From NCBI GenBank assembly GCA_033439265.1, contig JAVTVX010000019.1, forward strand, positions 15,836,039-15,900,038: a DNA stretch of 64,000 bases, written 5' to 3'. The DNA comes from Dillenia suffruticosa. Taxonomy: Eukaryota > Streptophyta > Magnoliopsida > Dilleniales > Dilleniaceae. The translations under genes and the position numbers were made by a program. Within the stretch, counting starts at the first letter, position 1, and each line of letters starts with the position of its first letter. The notes beneath the pieces are model-generated. The model saw nothing but the letters and a program-made list of their open reading frames with translations. It searched no databases and was not told the origin of the DNA. Of this stretch, positions 58,572-64,000 are shown piece after piece.

Positions 58572-59260
58572 AGGGATGGCAATGAGATGGATACGGGCGG
58601 ATTGTCAAACTCTATCCTTCCCTCCACTATAAAACTCCATACCCATCCCCTATCCTCTACTCATGGTGAGTAAAACATCTTATACCCTACCGAGACCCAC
58701 TCCTTCCGCGAATTTATCCACCTATATAGTAAGTTAACTTGTTTTTCACTCAGATCTATTTGATTTTTATTTTTATTAGCATCTCAATTTAATAACATTC
58801 TCTAATTAAAATATAAATTTAAAAAAGCTCTAAAATCAATTTCAATTATATCAAAATAAAGACAATAATTATATCAAAATGAATCCAAATTTTACAACTA
58901 AAATATAATTCGAAACAAACAAAAACTTATATTTGGAATAAAATTTTACATTAAAAAAAAGGAAAAAAGACGACAGATGATATGAACCTTCTAACAGAGA
59001 CCGGGAGAGAGAGAGAGAAGAGAGAGAGACTAGTTTGCACTTTAGGTTGACTCTTTTATGGTTCTGAATCGAATCAACTTGTATCTATGTATATATATGT
59101 AGAATCGGGTAGAGTACACAGTGGGTACAAAACTCATACATGCACCTTATCCAACACTCTACGGATTTGAAAATTTCATACCTCCACCCGTCCCACACCC
59201 CTCTCCACCAAATAGGGTAGGGGCAGGTGTCCACCGGGTTTGGTATAAATTGTCAGCCCT
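58572..59260. mobile_element. hAT-like MITE, about 690 bp
   Basis: Left AGGGATGGCAAT and the inverse of the right end, AGGGCTGACAAT, form a 12-bp inverted repeat with two mismatches. The interior near each end is rich in GGGTA/TACCC words (CATACCCATCCCC, AATAGGGTAGGGG, CACCGGGTTTGG), as in widespread plant hAT-type MITEs that begin with this motif. An 8-bp target duplication is not evident. No coding capacity. Confidence 0.55.
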
Positions 59261-59359
59261 ATCTATATGAATATTTTCTATTTTCAAAACAACTCAATAC
59301 GTTAAATTAATTAATATTTATATATAAGTTATTATATTTTTTATATTTATATGTTTACC

Positions 59360-59841
59360 ATATTTAATAAAATTTTTTTACTTATTTAATAATAACCTTT
59401 GTTTTTTTCTTTTATTTGTCCTATATATAATTAATGATCAAATATTTAATAATTTTAGATTTATATTATAAAAGATGCTTATTTTATTATTTTCATAAAA
59501 TAATTAATATTTACATAAAAATTTTTATATTTTTTATATTTATTTTTTTTTTCATATTTCTGTTTTCTGTATTTTTACAAAATGTCATATCATTTCATAT
59601 TAATTTTTCATTTATTTGTTTCAGTTTTGATGCAATCTAGGTTAAAGGCAGCGAGTAATATTGTTAATGTGGTTAATTATAGGGAGATATTTTGCTAGTT
59701 TTGAAATGTTGGGAATTAGGTTGATAATGGTGTTGTGTTGGAGCTGAATTTTGAGCAAATATTTTTTACCAAATTAGGCTATAAGACAAACGTGATGTGA
59801 GCCATCCTTCACCATTAGTATGTGAAAATTGAAATGAGATC

Positions 59842-59885
<44 letters not shown>

Positions 59886-60015
59886 TAAGATAAAAGTAAT
59901 CCTTTCTCAAGTACCAAAGTATCCTGTTTCCACGTCTAAACTTACTGTTTCCACCATTAGTATGCGAAATGAAAATATATCTTAGTAAACGAATTACAAA
60001 ATAAGGAGCAAGTGA
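59360..60015 (+). repeat. Direct repeat R1
   Basis: Shares with 60718-61315 a long collinear stretch (ATTAATGATCAAATATTTAA, GTTAATGTG.TTAATTATAG, CAAACGTGA, CCATCCTTCACCATTAGTATG, GTATCCTGTTTCCACGTC). R1 contains an (AT)n expansion at about 59845-59882 absent from R2. No long frame; identity unknown. Confidence 0.75.
59845..59882. repeat. (AT)n microsatellite
   Basis: About 19 AT dinucleotides, inside R1. Confidence 0.9.
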
Positions 60016-60717
60016 TATAATTTTCGAAACATCGTTATCTTCATCGAAAAATTTGTGTCGAAAATTTTATTCCTTATATATTCAATTATTATAATATCTG
60101 CCGTTGTTTTTCATAACAAAAACAAACAACGACCGATTGAATTTTAGCAACATTCTTAAGACATTCAACTAAACTTTTAGCCGTATTTGCTCAAATGCTG
60201 CTTATGAGTTTTTGAACTTATATATGTTAATCTTTTTTTTTTAATACTATTTTATATGGAAAAAAATTCCTGGGGTGGCTTGTTATGTCATAGTTCTTCA
60301 TTTTATTTTCATTTTTTTAATGTAATAATATGATCGTAAATCATCTCAATTTTTAAGAAAATTTTAGACTCGATATTTTGATTATTAAAAATAATCAATA
60401 GCTTTATAAGTATAATTATTATTTTTTAAAAAAAAATACAAAATGAAATAACCCCACCTCACTGTAGGCTTAACTTAATTAACCATGTGTTGGACGTATA
60501 TTTTGTCAAAGGTTGCTGCAGCCTGCATCATATGAACCCTTTTAGTGTCTTCTTCTCGACTCAATGACCCTGGATTTAGGCCCTGAAACTCTGCTCAAAT
60601 AATACATTGCCAAAAGGGAGAAGAAGAAAAAATGATCAAAGGGTGCAATCATCAATATACTATCAATAGAAATGACTTTTGGTAAGCCCACATGAGCTGA
60701 TTTAAACAACAATTATT
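60016..60717. other. Spacer between R1 and R2
   Basis: AT-rich with no recognised gene. R1-spacer-R2 could be LTRs of a small element or a segmental duplication; I see no PBS or TG/CA ends. Confidence 0.35.
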
Positions 60718-61315
60718 TAATAAAATTTTTACTTATTTAATTATAACTTTTGTTTTTTATTTTATTTGTCTTATAATTAATGATCAAATATTTAATAATT
60801 TTAGATTTATATTATAAATGATGATTATTTTATTATTTTTATAAAATAATTAATATTTACATAAAAAATTTTATATTTTTTATGTTTACATATTTTTTTA
60901 TATTTCTATTTTCTGTATTTTTACATAATGTTATATCATTTCATATTAATTTTTCATTTATTTGTTTCCGTTTTGGTGCAATCTAGGTTAAAGGCGGCAA
61001 GTAATATTGTTAATGTGATTAATTATAGGGAGATATTTTGCTAGTTTTGAAATGTTGGGAATCAGGTTGATAATGGTGTTGTGTTGGAGCTGTGGGGGAT
61101 GATAATGGTGTTGTGTTGGAGCTGAATTTTGAGCAAATATCTTTGACTAAATTAGGCTATGAGACAAACGTGAAACATGTGAGCCATCCTTCACCATTAG
61201 TATGTAAAAGTAATCCTTTCCCAAGTACGAAAGTATCCTGTTTCCACGTCTAAACTTGCTGCTTTGAGCTCTTCCCACTATATCTTAGTAAATAAATTAC
61301 AAAATAAGGGGCAAG
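60718..61315 (+). repeat. Direct repeat R2, cut by element D
   Basis: Homologous to R1 up to GGGGCAAG (R1: GGAGCAAG), where the CACTA end of D begins. It carries an internal 32-bp tandem duplication (GATAATGGTGTTGTGTTGGA at 61069 and 61101) absent from R1. Confidence 0.75.
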
Positions 61316-64000
61316 TACTACAAAATAAAAACATTATGTCGACGTTAACGTTTACTATCGGTAAGTATTAGTGACGATTTTTTTGAATCTATATATACGA
61401 TTATAGTTAAAACCGTCGTAAATAGTATAGATTTTCCAACGATTTTAAAATAGTTGGTAAAACAATTTAAATCGTGAGTAAAGATAGCAAATCGTTTGTA
61501 TAAACAAGACTTTATACTTACGGATATAAAGATGTCTGAATTTACATACCCCTATCCTTACGGTTATAAGTTGTGATGGTTATAAGTTGTGATGGCGAAA
61601 TATAAGTTTTGTAGTCACGATTTTGAAAGGTGTCTGTATAGACAAACCTATATATACAGCGGTTGTGATGATAGATGAATATAGTAAAGAATGGTAAGTG
61701 TAAAAGGATATAGTAAATAGCAGTAAGTGTAGGAAATATAAGGTATAGAAAGTGTAGAGATGTAAGATAGGTAACTATAAGATATGTAAGTTACGGTAAG
61801 TTACGGTAAGTATGGTAAGTATATAATATTTAAGGTACGATAAATGTAGGATATGTAAATATGCGTTTGGAAAAGTGTTGGAAACGGTTTATCGGATATA
61901 TATGTTAGTGAATGTTACTATTTTATAGTAAATATTGCTATAATTTATTATGGTTACATAGCAAACGTCACTATATGTTATTATCTGTTAATTCGACTAT
62001 TGTGATTAGTTTAATAGTTAATGTTACTGTCATTTTATCATGAAAGACAAATAAATTTATTATTTTTCACATCCGTTATTAAAATAATAAATGTTACTAT
62101 TTTATAGTAAATGTTACTATATTTTATTGTGATTATATAGTAAATATTACTATATCTTATTAACTGTTAATTTAATTATTGTGTTTTACTTAATAGTAAA
62201 TGTTAGTATTGTTATAATGAGAGACAAATAAATTTCCTAGGTTTCACATGTGTTATTATAATAGTAAATATTACTATTTTATAGTAAATGTTATTATATT
62301 TTATTGTGATTATATAGTAAATGTTACTATATGTCATTATCTATTAATTCGACTATTGTGGTTAGTTTAATAGTAAATGTTACTATCATTTTATCATGAG
62401 AGACAAATAAATTTACTATTTTTCACATTCGTTATTATAATAGTAAATGTTACTATTTTATAGTAAATGTTACAATATTTTATTGTGGTTATATAGTAAA
62501 TGTTATTATATCTTATTATCTGTTAATTCGACTATTGTGGTTAGTTTAATAGTAAATATTACTATTCTTTCATCATGAGAGACAAATAAATTTACTATAT
62601 TTCACATCCAATATTATAATAGTAAATGTTACTATTTTATAATAAATGTTACTATATTTTATTGTCGTTACATATTAAATATTACTATATGTTATTATCT
62701 GTTAATTCGACTATTATGATTAATTTAATAGTAAATGTTATTATCCTTTTATCGTAAAAAACAAATAAATTTATTAAATTTCACATCCGTTATTAAAATA
62801 GTAAATGTTACTATTTTATAGTAAATGTTACTATATTTTATTGTGGTTATATAGTAAATGTTACTATATCTTATTGTCAATTAATTTGACTATTATGATT
62901 AGTTTAATAGTAAATGTTACTATAGAGTTCTCATTGAAATGTTAAAATTGAAATGTTAAAATTGAAATGTAAACATTGTATATTGTTAAATTAAATATGA
63001 ATTAAAATAAATTAATATTAAAATCGATGGTTCATGTCTCATGCTGGCGGTTCATCGTACTATATACTATATATTATAATATTACTAGTGGTAAATATTA
63101 TTATATTATACTATATTGTATTATATAAAAACCGACAGTACTATATTAATTGTTTACTATATTGTGATATATAAATATCACAACTTATTATAATAGTAAA
63201 TGTTACTATATTTTATTGTGATTATATAATAAATATTATTATATTTTATTATCTGTTAATTCGATTATTGTAATTAGTTTAATAGTAAATGTTACTATAA
63301 AAAACAAATAAATTTACTAATTTTCACATCTATTATTATAATAGTAAATGTTACTATTTTATAATAAATGTTACTATATTTTATTATGGTTATATAGTAA
63401 ATGTTACTATATCTTATTATCTATTAATTCGATTATTGTGATTAGTTTAATAGTAAATATTACTATTCTTTTATAATGAGAGACAAATAAATTTACTATT
63501 TTTCACATCCGTTATTATAATAGTAAATATTATTATATTTTATTGTGGTTATATATTAAATATTACTATATCTTATTATCTGTTAATTTGACTATTATAC
63601 TTAGTTTAATAATAAATGTTACTATAAAATTCTCGTTGAAATATTAAAATTGAAATGTTAAAATGGTATATTGTTAAATCAAATATAAATTAAAATAAAT
63701 TAATGTTAAAACCGGCAATTCATACCTCATGCCGGCGGTTCATTATACTATATACTATTATATTACTATATTACTAGTAGTAAATATTACTACATTATAT
63801 TATACTATATTGTACTATATAAAAACCGGTGGTACTATATTAGTAATTTACTACATTGTGATATATAAATACCACAACTTATTATAATAATAAATGTTAC
63901 TATTTTATAATAAATGCTACTATATTTTATTGTGATTATATAGTAAATATTATTATATGTTATTATCTGTTAATTAAACTATTATGGTTAGTTTAATAGT
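61316..64000 (+). mobile_element. CACTA element D, left end only
   Basis: Starts TACTACAAAATAAAAAC, with T in place of the first C, then GTTAACGTTTACTATCGGTAAG, which matches the first ~55 bp of A (GGTAACTTTTATTATCGGTAACC). Further CCGTCGTAAAT and CGATTTTAAAA boxes follow the A pattern to about 61640, then AGGTAAGTTACGGTAAG repeats. The boundary lies exactly where R2 stops matching R1. The rest leaves the window. Confidence 0.65.
61880..64000. repeat. ~179-bp tandem array with a higher-order unit
   Basis: AGACAAATAAATTTACTA-type marks fall at about 62045, 62222, 62401, 62580, 62759, 63302 and 63481, i.e. a period of 177-181 bp. Each unit has TAGTAAATGTTACTATTTTA, TTATTGTGGTTATATAGTAA and TGTTAATTCGACTATTGTG. 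A different ~265-bp block (with TAAAACCGG, CTCATGCCGGCGGTTCAT) replaces part of the array at about 62940 and 63630, giving a ~700-bp higher-order period. No coding potential. The array continues past the window. Confidence 0.85.

Noticed and set aside
58564-59268. 8-bp duplication around the hAT-like MITE
   Set aside because: The eight bases on each side do not match, so the ends may be off or the site mutated.
61880-64000. CRISPR-like array
   Set aside because: Long degenerate tandem units without unique spacers in eukaryotic repeat DNA.

Overview
The window is AT-rich plant nuclear DNA made almost entirely of transposable elements. Plant origin rests on En/Spm (CACTA) TNP2- and TNP1-type proteins, an Ulp1-family gene with the N-terminal domain usual in plant transposons, and a Ty1/copia element primed by initiator-Met tRNA. 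A dicot is likely, but I cannot name the species. I see no ordinary host gene with confidence.

Layout. (1) 1-25925: CACTA copy 'B1', cut by the left window edge. Inside it sits a second, 19-kb CACTA, 'A' (6806-25762), with TAT on both sides. A carries, left to right, subterminal repeats, a GC-rich island, a 13-exon Ulp1-like cysteine protease gene on the minus strand that reads through without a break, a plus-strand gene with a Transposase_32-like domain, a palindromic GC island, a damaged tnp2 transposase gene, a tnp1 (Transposase_24) gene, and subterminal repeats. (2) 25926-28599: mostly unassigned, with a GCAA/TTGC-rich block. (3) 28600-32547: remnant 'C', an inverted CACTA end with a decayed Ulp1 gene. 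(4) 32548-34159: unassigned spacer. (5) 34160-55524: CACTA 'B2', sister of B1, with both ends present and a 9.8-kb copia element (37971-47746, minus strand, TSD TCTGC) inserted in it. B2 also holds the empty site that proves the insertion of A in B1. (6) 55525-61315: unassigned DNA, a hAT-like MITE and a 0.6-kb direct duplication. (7) 61316-64000: left end of a further CACTA, 'D', which runs into a ~179-bp tandem array leaving the window.

How the parts relate. The A and B families share one toolkit: TNP2, TNP1, an Ulp1-like deSUMOylase-type protein and a Transposase_32-like protein. The two accessory genes are in different order in A and B. In A the protease gene is uninterrupted while tnp2 has at least three lesions, so A may keep protease capacity but needs TNP2 from elsewhere. 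The copia element carries, after pol, its own reading frame with the same Transposase_32-like domain. GC-rich islands of short repeats or palindromes recur in every element, and E2F-like boxes lie upstream of tnp2.
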